Assembly (NCBI RefSeq): GCF_001650345.1
Contig: NZ_LVHF01000017.1
Span: 59,810-123,809 of the forward strand
From: Photobacterium jeanii
Lineage (GTDB): Bacteria; Pseudomonadota; Gammaproteobacteria; Enterobacterales; Vibrionaceae
Reading direction: 5' to 3'
DNA length: 64,000 nucleotides
Position 1 is the stretch's first letter, and every line of letters starts with the position of its first letter. Positions 25,153 to 34,543 of this stretch are shown one piece after another. The notes under the pieces are model-generated. The model was not told the origin of the DNA and searched no databases. It saw only the letters and a list, made by a program, of their open reading frames with translations. The position numbers were made by a program, and so were the translations under genes.

Positions 25153-28100
25153 ATGGATCAGGGATGGATCGTAGTACCCGTTTCACTGCTGTACCTTGGG
25201 GTACTGTTCTTCATTGCTTGGTATGGTGACAAACAAACAAGCTGGTTAGCCCGCTGGCGACCATGGATTTATAGTTTGTCGATTGCAGTCTATTGTACCT
25301 CGTGGACCTTCTACGGCACGGTCGGGCAAGCTAGCCAAGACACTTGGTCTTTCCTTCCTATCTACCTCGCGCCTATTATCGTATTTGTTTTTGGTTGGCG
25401 GATCCTCGCTCGCCTGATCTTGATCGCTAAGCGCGAACACATCACTTCCATTGCTGATTTTATTGCAGCTCGTTATGGCAAATCGCAAGGTTTAGCCGTG
25501 TTTGTCACCGTGATCGCTGTGGTCGGTATTTTGCCTTACATCGCTTTGCAGCTGCGTGGCATCACTATGGGGTTAAGCCAAATTGCGCCTGACTTAGGGC
25601 ATTCCGTCGCCTTGGATGGGATGCTAAATGGCACCGTACATAGCGGTGATATCGCATGGTTGGTCACCGCCTGTTTAGCGGTGTTTACCGTGTTGTTTGG
25701 TACTCGCCATATTGATACCACAGAGCACCACCGTGGCATGATGATGGCGGTCGCGTTTGAGTCTTTGGTAAAGCTTGGTGCCTTTTTGATTGTTGGTGGC
25801 TTTGCGGTGTGGCTACTATTCTCAGCCTCTAGTGCTGAACTCAATTGGCAGGCCTTAGCGCACCAAAAAATGGCAGCCAGCACGGTCAACTGGGGAAGCC
25901 TGCTGATCCATACCTTGCTCACCATGATTGCGATTATCTGTTTGCCGCGTCAATTTCACACCACAGTCGTTGAGAACAGCCGTGCGCAAGATCTGCATAA
26001 AGCTCGCTGGATTTTCCCTGCTTATTTAGCGCTGATGGGGTTGTTTGTTTTGCCGCTGGCGTTGGCGGGGGAAGCATTATTGCCGCAAGTGGCAGCTGAT
26101 ACCTATGTGATAAACCTTCCTTTGTTGCAAGACGCCGACACTATCGCGCTCTTGGCCTTTTTAGGGGGCACTTCAGCCGCCAGTGGAATGGTGATTGTCT
26201 CGACGATCGCACTGGCGATCATGGTCTCGAATGATTTAGTGCTGCCTTTGTTGCTACGCCGTTTGCGGATCTCAGAACGACGTTTTTCCGCCTTTTCTGG
26301 CTTGTTACTCAATATTCGTCGTGCGCTGATTGTGCTGCTGTTATTGGCTGCGTGGGGCTTTTATCTGGTACTCGATAATATCCCTTCTCTGTCGGCAATT
26401 GGCTTACTGTCGTTTGCCGCGATTGCGCAGTTTGCTCCTGCGCTACTCGGGGGGATTTATTGGCGTGAAGGTAATCGTAATGGGGTGTATGCCGGACTGA
26501 TTGGCGGAGTTGCGGTGTGGGTGAGTACCCTAATGAACCAAACTGGCATGTTAGCCGGTAATGCCGACACCAATGTTTTACTGTGGTTATTGAGTCCACC
26601 GTCGGTGCCGATTCTGGCTCAGTTGACGGTGGTGGATTGGGGGATGCTGCTGAGCTTGGTGGTTAACTTAAGTTTGTATGTGGTGGTCTCGCTGTTTACT
26701 CGCTCATCACTGGCTGAGCGCTTACAGGCAGCTACTTTTGTTGGTGCTCCGTTGCCAGAAACAGAAGATGTTAGTTTGTACCAAAGCCGAGTGACGGTGG
26801 CTGAACTTGAAATGCTGGCGGCACGTTTTGTGGGGCGAAAGCGGGTGCGAACCGCGTTTTCACAATTTGCCAAGCAGAACCACGAAGGGAACCATAGTGC
26901 GACTCAGCCTGCTGAGCTACTGGCTCCGGAGCAGCAAGCCAGCGCGGCGCTCATTCGCCATACCGAACGTGTATTGGCTGGGGTGTTTGGGGCTTCTTCG
27001 GCGCGTTTGGTGCTGACCTCAGCGCTAAAGGGGCGCAATATGCAGCTCGAAGAGGTGGCGACCATTGTGGATGAGGCCTCTGAGTTGTTTGATTTTAGCC
27101 GTGGCCTACTTCAAGGGGCGATTGAACATATCAACCAAGGTATCGCGGTGGTCGATAAACAATTGCGGCTGGTGGCGTGGAATCAACGCTATTTGGAGCT
27201 ATTTACCTTCCCACCGGGCTTGATCCAAGTTGGGCGACCAATTGCTGATGTCATTCGCCATAACGCCCAGCAAGGTTTGTGTGGGGCGGGGGAGCCCGAA
27301 ATGCATGTCACAAAACGGGTTGCCCATTTGCAACGCGGCACTGCGCATACTTCATCACGAGTGCGGGCTGATGGTCAGGTTATTGAAGTGCAAGGTAATC
27401 CCATGCCTGGCGGCGGTTTTGTGATGAGCTTTTCTGATATCACGGCTTTTCGCCAAGCTGAGCAAGCATTGAAAGATGCCAATGAAAACCTAGAGGCTAG
27501 GGTCCAGCAACGGACGCAAGAGCTGGAGCGCCTCAACAGCAAGCTGGTCACAGCGACGCAACAAGCCGAGCAACAGGCGCACTCGAAAGGTCGTTTTCTT
27601 GCTGCTGTGAGTCATGATCTCATGCAGCCTCTTAATGCCGCGCGCTTATTTTCTTCGTCATTGAGTGAAGTGGCAAAAGACAATGAAAGTCGTCAACTTG
27701 CCAGCCATATTGAAAGCGCACTCGGGGCTGCAGAAGATTTGATCGGTGATTTGTTGGATGTTTCACGGTTAGAAGCGGGCAAGTTACAAGTGAACCGCCA
27801 AGCCTTTCCGCTTTGCGATGTCTTTAATACTTTAAAAGCTGAGTTTGGGGCGTTAGCGAAGCAACAAGGCATCGATTTTACGGTAGTGAATACCCAAGTG
27901 GTCATTCAATCAGACCCTAAACTGCTACGTCGGGCGCTGCAGAATTTCCTCACCAATGCGTTTCGCTATAACCCCAAAGGCAAGGTGACGTTAGGTGGAC
28001 GCCGGGTTAACGGCCATTACCGGATTGAGGTGTGGGATAACGGACCAGGGATCCCTGAAGCCAAACAAGCCAATATCTTTAATGAGTTTACCCGCCTTGA

Positions 28101-28647
28101 TCGTGGTGGGGTTGAACACGGGTTAGGGCTTGGTTTGGCAATTGCGCGCGGTATTAGTCGTGTATTGGCACACCCATTGTCGTTACGTTCTTGGGTGGGG
28201 AAAGGCACGGTATTTTCGTTAACCGCTGAGCGTGGTCAACAGGTTGCTCCTGCGGTGGTGTCTACAGGTTCAGAGAGTGACAAATTGCCATTGCATGGGG
28301 TCAAGGTGCTGTGTGTGGACAATGAGCCTGATATTTTGTTGGGAATGGAAACCTTACTAGCCCGATGGGGGTGTGAGGTGAGGTTAGCTGAGAATGTCGT
28401 ACAGGCGATGAGTGCTTTAGATGATGGATGGCAGCCTAAATTTGTGCTAAGTGATTATCATCTCGCCAAAGACCAAACGGGGTTACAGGTACTCCAACAG
28501 TGCCGTTTACGGCTTGGGGTTGGATTTAAAGGCGCAATTATTAGTGCAGATAGGACGAGTGAAACTCAGCAAACAATTCGAGGACATGGGTTTTCATTTA
28601 TAAGTAAACCAGTTAAACCTTTGAAATTAAGAGCGATATTAAATTAA
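25153..28647 (+). CDS. crbS: Transporter-fused hybrid histidine kinase, CrbS-like
   Basis: CrbS with the regulator CrbR controls acetate use (acs) in V. cholerae. The protein (1164 residues from ATG 25153, with GGGG five bases upstream) has an N-terminal sodium:solute symporter region of about 13 membrane segments (residues 1-500), a linker, a PAS domain (about 657-770), a coiled coil (LEARVQQRTQELERLNSKLV), HisKA with the phospho-acceptor in AAVSHDLMQPLN (His821), an HATPase domain (DNGPGIPEA, HGLGLGLAI) and a C-terminal receiver with Asp1101 in LSDYHLAKD. The domain order matches CrbS/PutP-type kinases. A CrbR-like regulator lies 4 kb downstream. Acetate as the signal is inferred. Confidence 0.88.
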   Translation: MDQGWIVVPVSLLYLGVLFFIAWYGDKQTSWLARWRPWIYSLSIAVYCTSWTFYGTVGQASQDTWSFLPIYLAPIIVFVFGWRILARLILIAKREHITSIADFIAARYGKSQGLAVFVTVIAVVGILPYIALQLRGITMGLSQIAPDLGHSVALDGMLNGTVHSGDIAWLVTACLAVFTVLFGTRHIDTTEHHRGMMMAVAFESLVKLGAFLIVGGFAVWLLFSASSAELNWQALAHQKMAASTVNWGSLLIHTLLTMIAIICLPRQFHTTVVENSRAQDLHKARWIFPAYLALMGLFVLPLALAGEALLPQVAADTYVINLPLLQDADTIALLAFLGGTSAASGMVIVSTIALAIMVSNDLVLPLLLRRLRISERRFSAFSGLLLNIRRALIVLLLLAAWGFYLVLDNIPSLSAIGLLSFAAIAQFAPALLGGIYWREGNRNGVYAGLIGGVAVWVSTLMNQTGMLAGNADTNVLLWLLSPPSVPILAQLTVVDWGMLLSLVVNLSLYVVVSLFTRSSLAERLQAATFVGAPLPETEDVSLYQSRVTVAELEMLAARFVGRKRVRTAFSQFAKQNHEGNHSATQPAELLAPEQQASAALIRHTERVLAGVFGASSARLVLTSALKGRNMQLEEVATIVDEASELFDFSRGLLQGAIEHINQGIAVVDKQLRLVAWNQRYLELFTFPPGLIQVGRPIADVIRHNAQQGLCGAGEPEMHVTKRVAHLQRGTAHTSSRVRADGQVIEVQGNPMPGGGFVMSFSDITAFRQAEQALKDANENLEARVQQRTQELERLNSKLVTATQQAEQQAHSKGRFLAAVSHDLMQPLNAARLFSSSLSEVAKDNESRQLASHIESALGAAEDLIGDLLDVSRLEAGKLQVNRQAFPLCDVFNTLKAEFGALAKQQGIDFTVVNTQVVIQSDPKLLRRALQNFLTNAFRYNPKGKVTLGGRRVNGHYRIEVWDNGPGIPEAKQANIFNEFTRLDRGGVEHGLGLGLAIARGISRVLAHPLSLRSWVGKGTVFSLTAERGQQVAPAVVSTGSESDKLPLHGVKVLCVDNEPDILLGMETLLARWGCEVRLAENVVQAMSALDDGWQPKFVLSDYHLAKDQTGLQVLQQCRLRLGVGFKGAIISADRTSETQQTIRGHGFSFISKPVKPLKLRAILN

Positions 28648-28888
28648 CTATTTATAGAGTAATTACTCAGTTTTTATCTGTACTGAAGGCTATTCAATTT
28701 AGTGCACTAAAATATTTGCTTGATGCTACCATTAAAATAAACTTATCATTAAGGTGATAAAAACATAATTCAACGTCAAAAAGTGATTATGTGGAGAAAG
28801 AGGGTTAATATTATTCTCCATGTTGTCGCCTTTAATTAGTTATTAAGAAAATTAAAACTATACGCCATAGTAGTAAGGTGAAATTCTA

Positions 28889-29104
28889 ATGTTCCGTTCG
28901 TACGCTGTGTTTTCGTTTAATCACCCTTGGTTGCACCGTAGCTTTATTACTGCGACCTTTATCTTTGCTATTTTTTGCGTGTATATGACGCTTGGCCAAG
29001 ATAAATACCTGTTTTTCCCGCTTTTATTTGTGCCTTTGCTGCTAACTGTACTGTTTGGTAAAGCGGCCGACTATCGCACAAAATATCTGCATGGAAACAA
29101 GTAG
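28889..29104 (+). CDS. Small two-segment membrane protein, unknown function
   Basis: A 71-residue product beginning MFRSYAVFSFNHPWLHRSFI. Two hydrophobic stretches (residues about 18-34 and 40-57) predict two membrane segments, followed by a basic tail (KAADYRTKYLHGNK). An AAGGTGA site nine bases before the ATG supports translation. It stands alone between crbS and the convergent symporter genes, with a terminator hairpin about 290 bases downstream. I do not recognise a family. Its place beside acetate uptake and sensing genes suggests, but does not show, a related role. Confidence 0.62.
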   Translation: MFRSYAVFSFNHPWLHRSFITATFIFAIFCVYMTLGQDKYLFFPLLFVPLLLTVLFGKAADYRTKYLHGNK

Positions 29105-29372
29105 CATTGCTTGCGAGTGAGTAGTATCTGCATTTATAGAATGTAAGCTGGACTAAAAACAGTCACATTTTGCATTTATCTGTACATCAATGTTGGTAAA
29201 TAAGTACATCAAGAAAGGCGTTTTTATGACGTATAGATTAAGCTGTAATGGTTTAATAGTTAACTATTAATAATTTTAATAAAACATACAAATATTAAAT
29301 TATCTTATAAATCAGTATTTTTATTAATGTGTCATTGCTTTTCTTTTATATTGAAGTTGATTGTCAGAACTA

Positions 29373-29430
29373 TGACGCAAATAAAGACGGATAGTTTAAC
29401 CCTTTAGGGTTAAGCTTTTATTTTGCGTCA
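29373..29430 (+). terminator. Nested hairpin with terminator-like inner stem
   Basis: The inner stem TTAACCC/GGGTTAA with a TTTA loop is followed by AGCTTTTATTTT, which looks like a rho-independent terminator for rightward transcription. Flanking bases TGACGCAAATAAA and TATTTTGCGTCA are near-complementary, making a longer outer stem. The stretch 29105-29372 is AT-rich and shows no gene. Confidence 0.6.
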
Positions 29431-29470
29431 AATATTTGAATGTGCTTTTTAATTACAAATGTAGAATATA

Positions 29471-29501
29471 AAAAAACGGCGCTTTGTTGGCGCCGTTTTT
29501 T
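29471..29501. terminator. Bidirectional terminator
   Basis: AAAAAACGGCGC and GCGCCGTTTTTT pair perfectly around a seven-base loop, giving T runs on both strands. It ends the leftward symporter operon and backs up the rightward terminator at 29373-29430. Confidence 0.9.
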
Positions 29502-29563
29502 TATTATTTGTAATATCAATCGTAAGGAGTCATTGTTTTGGCATTGACTGTGATTGATTTTAC

Positions 29564-31267
29564 TTAGTGGTCGTGAGCTGCGCCTGCACCTTTCGGGTAG
29601 CGAATCGATTCCACCATATCTTGCACCTCTGTTGGTACTTCTGCGGTGAATTTGTTTACCACTATGGCTACAACAAAGTTCAGGCACATGCCTAAAGTAC
29701 CAATCCCTTCAGGGCTAATGCCAAACAGCCAGTTTTCAGGAGTACTTGCTGCAGGGTTGATGAATTTGAAGTAGATGATGTATGCCGCGGTGAAAGTAAT
29801 ACCGGTCAGCATGCCTGCAATCGCTCCTTCCTTATTCATTTGCTTGTAGAAGATCCCCAAAATGATGGCAGGGAAGAATGAAGCGGCGGCTAAGCCAAAC
29901 GAGAAGGCGACTACTTGAGCAACGAAACCGGGTGGGTTGATCCCTAAATACCCAGCGCCGACAATGGCTACAGCGGCACCAATACGCGCAGCCATGAGCT
30001 CTTGTTTATCGGTCATATCTGGTTTGAGGCCTTTTTTCAGCAAGTCGTGTGAGATAGAGGTTGAGATCACTAACAGTAGACCCGCTGCCGTTGAAAGTGC
30101 TGCCGCCAGACCTCCTGCTGCCAGTAGTGCGACTACCCAGTTAGGTAATTGCGCTAGCTCCGGGCTTGCCAGTACGATGATGTCACGGTTGATGTTCATT
30201 TCGTTACGTTCATCGCCCGAGTAGAACATCTTGCCATCGCCATTTTTATCTTCCCACGACACCAGTCCTGTACTTTCCCAGTTTTGGTACCAGCTTGGGG
30301 CTTCACTTGCCGCTACACCTTGCATGTCTGGGCCGTTAATGGTGTCGATCATATTCACGCGAGCAAAAGCGGCTACCGCTGGCGCTGTAGTATAAAGCAC
30401 AGCAATGAAGACCAATGCCCAGCCAGCAGAAACGCGGGCGTCAGACACTTTAGGGACGGTAAAGAAGCGGATAATCACGTGGGGTAGACCCGCAGTGCCC
30501 ACCATGAGTGCGGCACAGATGAAGAACACATCGACCATACTTTTGGAGCCGTCGGTATAGGCGGTAAACCCGAGCTCTTGAGTTAAGCCATCGAGTCTCT
30601 CTAGTAAGTAGGTTTCGCTACCTGCGAGTGTCGAACCAAAGCCGATTTGTGGAATGGGAGTGCCTGTCATCATCAGCGAGGTAAAGATTGCTGGGACCAT
30701 GAAGGCAAAGATCAACACACAGTACTGAGCAACTTGGGTATAGGTGATGCCTTTCATCCCACCGAGTACCGCGTAGAAGAACACGATGCCCATCCCGATG
30801 ATGATCCCCATGTTGATGTCGACTTCAAGGAAACGGGCGAACACCACGCCTACGCCGCGCATCTGACCGGCTACATAGGTGAAGGAGACGAAGATGGCAC
30901 AGAAGACCGCAACCATACGAGCGGTTTTCGAGTAATAACGCTCACCGATAAAATCGGGCACCGTAAACTGACCAAATTTGCGCAGGTAAGGAGCAAGGCA
31001 GAGCGCGAGCAATACATAGCCGCCAGTCCAGCCCATTAAGTACACCCCACCGTCGTACCCAACAAAAGAAATAATACCCGCCATTGAGATGAAAGAGGCC
31101 GCTGACATCCAGTCCGCTGCAGTTGCCATACCGTTAGCGACAGGGTGAACACCACCGCCAGCGACATAGAATTCGCTGGTGGAGCCTGCGCGTGCCCATA
31201 TTGCAATTCCGATATAGAGTGCGAAGGTAATACCGACCAGAATAAAGGTCCAAGTTTGAATATCCAT
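29564..31267 (-). CDS. Sodium:solute (acetate-type) symporter, large subunit
   Basis: A 567-residue membrane protein of the SSS family, with about 13 membrane segments. Motifs include EFYVAGGGVHPVANGMATAA, ADWMSAASFISMAG and VPDFIGERYYSK, as in ActP-like cation/acetate symporters. An inserted, periplasm-facing loop (residues about 325-375, with DKNGDGK) is typical of the vibrio subfamily that is paired with a DUF4212 small subunit; I recall this as the VC_2705 subfamily. The small subunit gene lies two bases upstream. The substrate is probably acetate or another short acid, supported by the CrbS/CrbR neighbours. Confidence 0.88.
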   Translation of the reverse strand: MDIQTWTFILVGITFALYIGIAIWARAGSTSEFYVAGGGVHPVANGMATAADWMSAASFISMAGIISFVGYDGGVYLMGWTGGYVLLALCLAPYLRKFGQFTVPDFIGERYYSKTARMVAVFCAIFVSFTYVAGQMRGVGVVFARFLEVDINMGIIIGMGIVFFYAVLGGMKGITYTQVAQYCVLIFAFMVPAIFTSLMMTGTPIPQIGFGSTLAGSETYLLERLDGLTQELGFTAYTDGSKSMVDVFFICAALMVGTAGLPHVIIRFFTVPKVSDARVSAGWALVFIAVLYTTAPAVAAFARVNMIDTINGPDMQGVAASEAPSWYQNWESTGLVSWEDKNGDGKMFYSGDERNEMNINRDIIVLASPELAQLPNWVVALLAAGGLAAALSTAAGLLLVISTSISHDLLKKGLKPDMTDKQELMAARIGAAVAIVGAGYLGINPPGFVAQVVAFSFGLAAASFFPAIILGIFYKQMNKEGAIAGMLTGITFTAAYIIYFKFINPAASTPENWLFGISPEGIGTLGMCLNFVVAIVVNKFTAEVPTEVQDMVESIRYPKGAGAAHDH

Positions 31268-31269
31268 GC

Positions 31270-31536
31270 TTAGTCTTCCTGTACGTTGAATTTACGATCC
31301 AGTGCATTCATCCGCACTACATAAACAAAGATCAGGGCGACGAAGGTGTAGATAGCGCCTTGTTGTGAGAACCAGAATCCGAGCTTAAAGCCACCGATTT
31401 GGAAGTTGTTAAGGGCATCGACAAATACGATGCCTGCGCCATACGAGACTAGAAACCAGATCGCCAGTAGCGATCCCATGGTGGCAAGGTTTTCTCGCCA
31501 GTAGGCTTGTGCATGCTCCTTGGATTCAAACGCCAT
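31270..31536 (-). CDS. DUF4212 sodium:solute symporter small subunit
   Basis: An 88-residue protein with two hydrophobic segments (MGSLLAIWFLVSYGAGIVFV and AIYTFVALIFVYVV). The start MAFESKEHAQAYWRENLATM and middle LGFWFSQQGAIYTFVALIFV match the DUF4212 small subunit that accompanies the large symporter. It precedes the large subunit by two bases and has an AAGGAG site. The upstream region contains the perfect palindrome GTTACGTAAC (31593-31602), a possible operator. Confidence 0.88.
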   Translation of the reverse strand: MAFESKEHAQAYWRENLATMGSLLAIWFLVSYGAGIVFVDALNNFQIGGFKLGFWFSQQGAIYTFVALIFVYVVRMNALDRKFNVQED

Positions 31537-31658
31537 TGTTTTCTCCTTCTACACGTTACGGAAAATGACACACCAAAGGGTGTTAAAAAAATGTTACGTA
31601 ACGACAATAGCAACGATAGGAGAAACAGGCTGTGCAACTTTAGTCGAGCGCAAAAGGC

Positions 31659-31685
31659 AAAAATCGCCGCAAAAGCGGCGATTTT
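31659..31685 (-). terminator. Terminator after marC
   Basis: AAAATCGCCGC and GCGGCGATTTT pair perfectly (11 bp) around a four-base loop; on the minus strand the stem ends in five T. It separates marC from the symporter promoter region. Confidence 0.82.
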
Positions 31686-31758
31686 GTGACATTGATAACG
31701 AGAACGATAAGGTGGGGAAAAGTCGGTATTAGCCGAAGGTCTAACATGGGGGGAGGCG

Positions 31759-32391
31759 TTAGCCTAAGGTATAAAAATCTTTGATCCCGACCAGTAAGTT
31801 GCTGACTGCCACAGCCGCTAAGATCAATCCCATCACGCGGCTGATGATCGCAGCCCCGACATTGCCAATGTACTTTTGGATTTTATTGGCCCCGAGTAAC
31901 AGCAGCAGGGTGATCAACAATACGCTCAGCATGACCAAGGTGGTAATGAATTGATCGCCAATGGCGTAGCGGTTGTTATCGGTAAGCATAACCACTGCCA
32001 TCATGGCGCCGGGTGACGCGATAGAAGGGATCGCCAAAGGGTAGACCGCCAAATTGCTGAGTTCGCTGTGAGCCACTTCTTGTTGGCTGAGTTTACATTC
32101 TTGCTCGACCTTGCTTTCACCAAAAATCATAGTGAGGGCAAAGAGCAGCAGTACTAAGCCGCCTGCAGCCTGAAAAGCCGCTAGCGGGATCTGCATTGCT
32201 TCTAGCAGGATTTGCCCTACCACAATAAAGAACAGCAACACGCCAGTGGCAATGGCGACCGCTTTAAGGGCAACAAGTCGACGTTGATGTGGGGTTAAAT
32301 GATGGGTTTGAGCCAGATAAACAGGGACTGAGCCAACAGGATCAACCACTGCCCAAATGAGTACAAATTGAGTAACTAACGCGCTGAGCAA
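31759..32391 (-). CDS. MarC family integral membrane protein
   Basis: MarC/YhgN family proteins have six membrane segments and no settled function. The motif FVLIWAVVDPVGSVPVYLAQ near the N-terminus, FALTMIFGES and VYPLAIPSIASPGAMMAVVM are characteristic. The frame is open from a TTG at 32415, but a perfect GGAGG site five bases before the TTG at 32391 argues for that start (210 residues, beginning at LLSALVTQF). No link to drug resistance can be claimed. Confidence 0.85.
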   Translation of the reverse strand: MLSALVTQFVLIWAVVDPVGSVPVYLAQTHHLTPHQRRLVALKAVAIATGVLLFFIVVGQILLEAMQIPLAAFQAAGGLVLLLFALTMIFGESKVEQECKLSQQEVAHSELSNLAVYPLAIPSIASPGAMMAVVMLTDNNRYAIGDQFITTLVMLSVLLITLLLLLGANKIQKYIGNVGAAIISRVMGLILAAVAVSNLLVGIKDFYTLG

Positions 32392-32634
32392 AGTCGCCTC
32401 CAACAATGTAATCAAAAAGGGATATGAAGATAGATAAGTGTTTACTATTTATATTTTAGCTTTGGTAAGGCTTGAGTATAGCAAAAGTATGTGTTTTATC
32501 TTTGCTATGACGTGTTTTTATTGCATTTAAGTTGTAACTAAATCTTGATGGATATCCTGTTGGTGAGCTTTGGTTAACCTTAAATATGAGGCTGGTTTAT
32601 CGAGTAGTGAAAACGGGACAAGAAGGCTGTTTGG

Positions 32635-32668
32635 ATAAATATAGCAGCATTTTTGCTGCTATATTTAT
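32635..32668. terminator. Long perfect stem-loop in the crbR-marC interval
   Basis: Fifteen bases pair perfectly (32635-32649 with 32654-32668) around a TTTT loop; the loop-proximal part is TATAGCAGCA/TGCTGCTATA. It lies 120 bases past the crbR stop and about 245 before the marC start. The rest of 32392-32787 shows no gene. It may end crbR transcription, though no T run follows on that strand. Confidence 0.5.
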
Positions 32669-32787
32669 GGCATAAACTGCTATTTTTGTAATTTAAGCTG
32701 ATAGTCGAGTGGTGAGTTAACTAAGTCAGCCAGGTGTGATGTTTACTGATTTTCAGCATTGGTAAAGTGAAGTTGGGTTAGAAAACG

Positions 32788-33420
32788 TCACAGTTCCATT
32801 TGTTGTAGCAAAATTACGGCTTGAGTGCGGTTTTTTACCTCTAACTTGCGGAAAATTGCAGTCATATGGGCTTTGATTGTTGCTTCTGACACATTGAGGT
32901 CATAAGCGATTTGTTTATTGAGCAAACCATCTGACAGCATGCACAGCACCTTGTATTGTTGTGGTGTCAGGGCGGCAATTTTTTCTGCCAGATCAGACTG
33001 TTCATCATCGTCGCTGATCCCTTCAGGGAAAAACGGCTCCCCTTCTAATACTTGATTAAGGGCGGCGACTAAAGCGCGCATATCGCTTGATTTCGGAATA
33101 AAGCCAAATGCACCGTGACTACGTACTTGTTTGATCACAGTGTGCTCTTCACTGGCTGAAATGACCACGATAGGTAGGTCTGGGTGTTGGCTCCGCAGTT
33201 GGATCAAACCAGACATGCCATTGGCGCCGGGCATTTTGAGATCGAGCAATAACAGGTCAACGTCGTGCTCTTTGTCGAGTAGGGCGAGGAGCGAGCCTAA
33301 GCTGTCAGCTTCGAGTAGGTTTGCACCACTGAACGCCATGTGGACCGATTGGAACAAGGCATTGCGAAACAGCGGGTGATCATCGGCAATGACAATCGTG
33401 TAATGGGCGTCCGTATCCAT
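32788..33420 (-). CDS. crbR: LuxR-type response regulator, CrbR-like
   Basis: A 210-residue response regulator: receiver domain with acidic pocket IADDHPLF and phospho-acceptor Asp60 in LLLLDLKMPGANGMSG, then a linker and a LuxR/NarL helix-turn-helix (LTPQQYKVLCMLSDGLLNKQ, LNVSEATIKAHMTAIFRKLE). The architecture and the location four kb from the CrbS-like kinase and next to the symporter genes suggest it is CrbR, the regulator of acetate metabolism in V. cholerae. The pairing is an inference, since CrbS itself carries a receiver. Confidence 0.78.
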   Translation of the reverse strand: MDTDAHYTIVIADDHPLFRNALFQSVHMAFSGANLLEADSLGSLLALLDKEHDVDLLLLDLKMPGANGMSGLIQLRSQHPDLPIVVISASEEHTVIKQVRSHGAFGFIPKSSDMRALVAALNQVLEGEPFFPEGISDDDEQSDLAEKIAALTPQQYKVLCMLSDGLLNKQIAYDLNVSEATIKAHMTAIFRKLEVKNRTQAVILLQQMEL

Positions 33421-33584
33421 CTATTGCTTCCTTTTCTTATACCAACCTAATCACAACGACTTGATCAGGTTGATATTACGCTAGCACCGCCATTTAGAGA
33501 GATCAATTTGTTAACACCTAAGATCGGAGCTTGATCAGACGCTAATTATGAAATGGGTAAGTAAGCACTCACGCATTGGTTAGC

Positions 33585-34496
33585 TTAGTCGTTTTTTGCC
33601 AGCGCATTTCTCATAAAATCAACGAATAAGCTGATATGCAGCGGTATGTATCCCATACGTTGATACAACATATAAATAGGGCGCGGTGGTGAATACCAAT
33701 CAGGCATCAGGGTAACCAGTTGTTGCTCCTTGATAGCACTGGCGACCACATAGTTAGGTAAACAGGCGATACCTAAACCGTTGATGGCGGCTTGCATCAC
33801 ACTGTTGAGATCGGCAATTGCTATACGTACTGGCGAGTGCAGTCGTACTGTCTTGTTTGTATCTTTGCAAGTAAGTGCCCACTCAAACTCTGGCACACTG
33901 GCTAAGCGGGCATGCTGTTCTAGTTCGCTCGGTGAGCTAGGTGTACCGTGTTGTGATAAATACGATGGTGAGGCGACCAAAATGCGCTGTGACTCGCCAA
34001 TAGCTGCGGCGGCAAAACTTGAATCTGGCTGCTGACCTACCCGAAAAGCGACATCGTATTGCTCTGGGCTGTAATCGTGTTGCTGGTTGGATAAATGGGT
34101 CAGCGACAAGGTGATCTCTGGGTATTGTGCCAGAAATTGATTAAACAGCGGCATCAGTTGGTAAGTCAGTAAGCCGACGGGGGCTGAGACACGTAACGCG
34201 CCGCGTGGGGTGTCGTGGCTACAGTCTTGAATTTCGCTGGTGGCTGCTTCTAGGCTCGCAATGAGCGGCTGGCAACGTTCGACATAGCTTTTGCCCAGCG
34301 GTGTTAGGGCGACATTACGGCTATCGCGGATCACCAATTGGCTACCTAAAGTATCTTCTAACCGTTGTAGACGACGGCTTAGCGTGGCAGGTGGAATAGC
34401 CAGTGAAGAAGCCGCCGCTCGAAAACTTCCGTGTTGCGCTATTGCAATCAGAGTACGGAGATCATCTAACTTCATACCATTTTTGGAACGCTGCAT
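33585..34496 (-). CDS. LysR family transcriptional regulator
   Basis: A 303-residue regulator: N-terminal winged helix-turn-helix (LDDLRTLIAIAQHGSFRAAA, TLSRRLQRLEDTLGSQLVIR, VALTPLGKSYVERC) and a C-terminal periplasmic-binding-like effector domain (GALRVSAPVGLLTYQLMPLF). An AGAGGT site nine bases before the ATG at 34496 supports the start; a GTG three bases upstream is an alternative. The next gene, dcuA, is convergent in the sense that it is on the same strand but 630 bp upstream, so no divergent target is obvious. Ligand and targets are unknown. Confidence 0.88.
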   Translation of the reverse strand: MQRSKNGMKLDDLRTLIAIAQHGSFRAAASSLAIPPATLSRRLQRLEDTLGSQLVIRDSRNVALTPLGKSYVERCQPLIASLEAATSEIQDCSHDTPRGALRVSAPVGLLTYQLMPLFNQFLAQYPEITLSLTHLSNQQHDYSPEQYDVAFRVGQQPDSSFAAAAIGESQRILVASPSYLSQHGTPSSPSELEQHARLASVPEFEWALTCKDTNKTVRLHSPVRIAIADLNSVMQAAINGLGIACLPNYVVASAIKEQQLVTLMPDWYSPPRPIYMLYQRMGYIPLHISLFVDFMRNALAKND

Positions 34497-34543
34497 CACA
34501 CTTTTACCTCTATCGTACCGGGAGCTGTCTGATTACTATTAGG

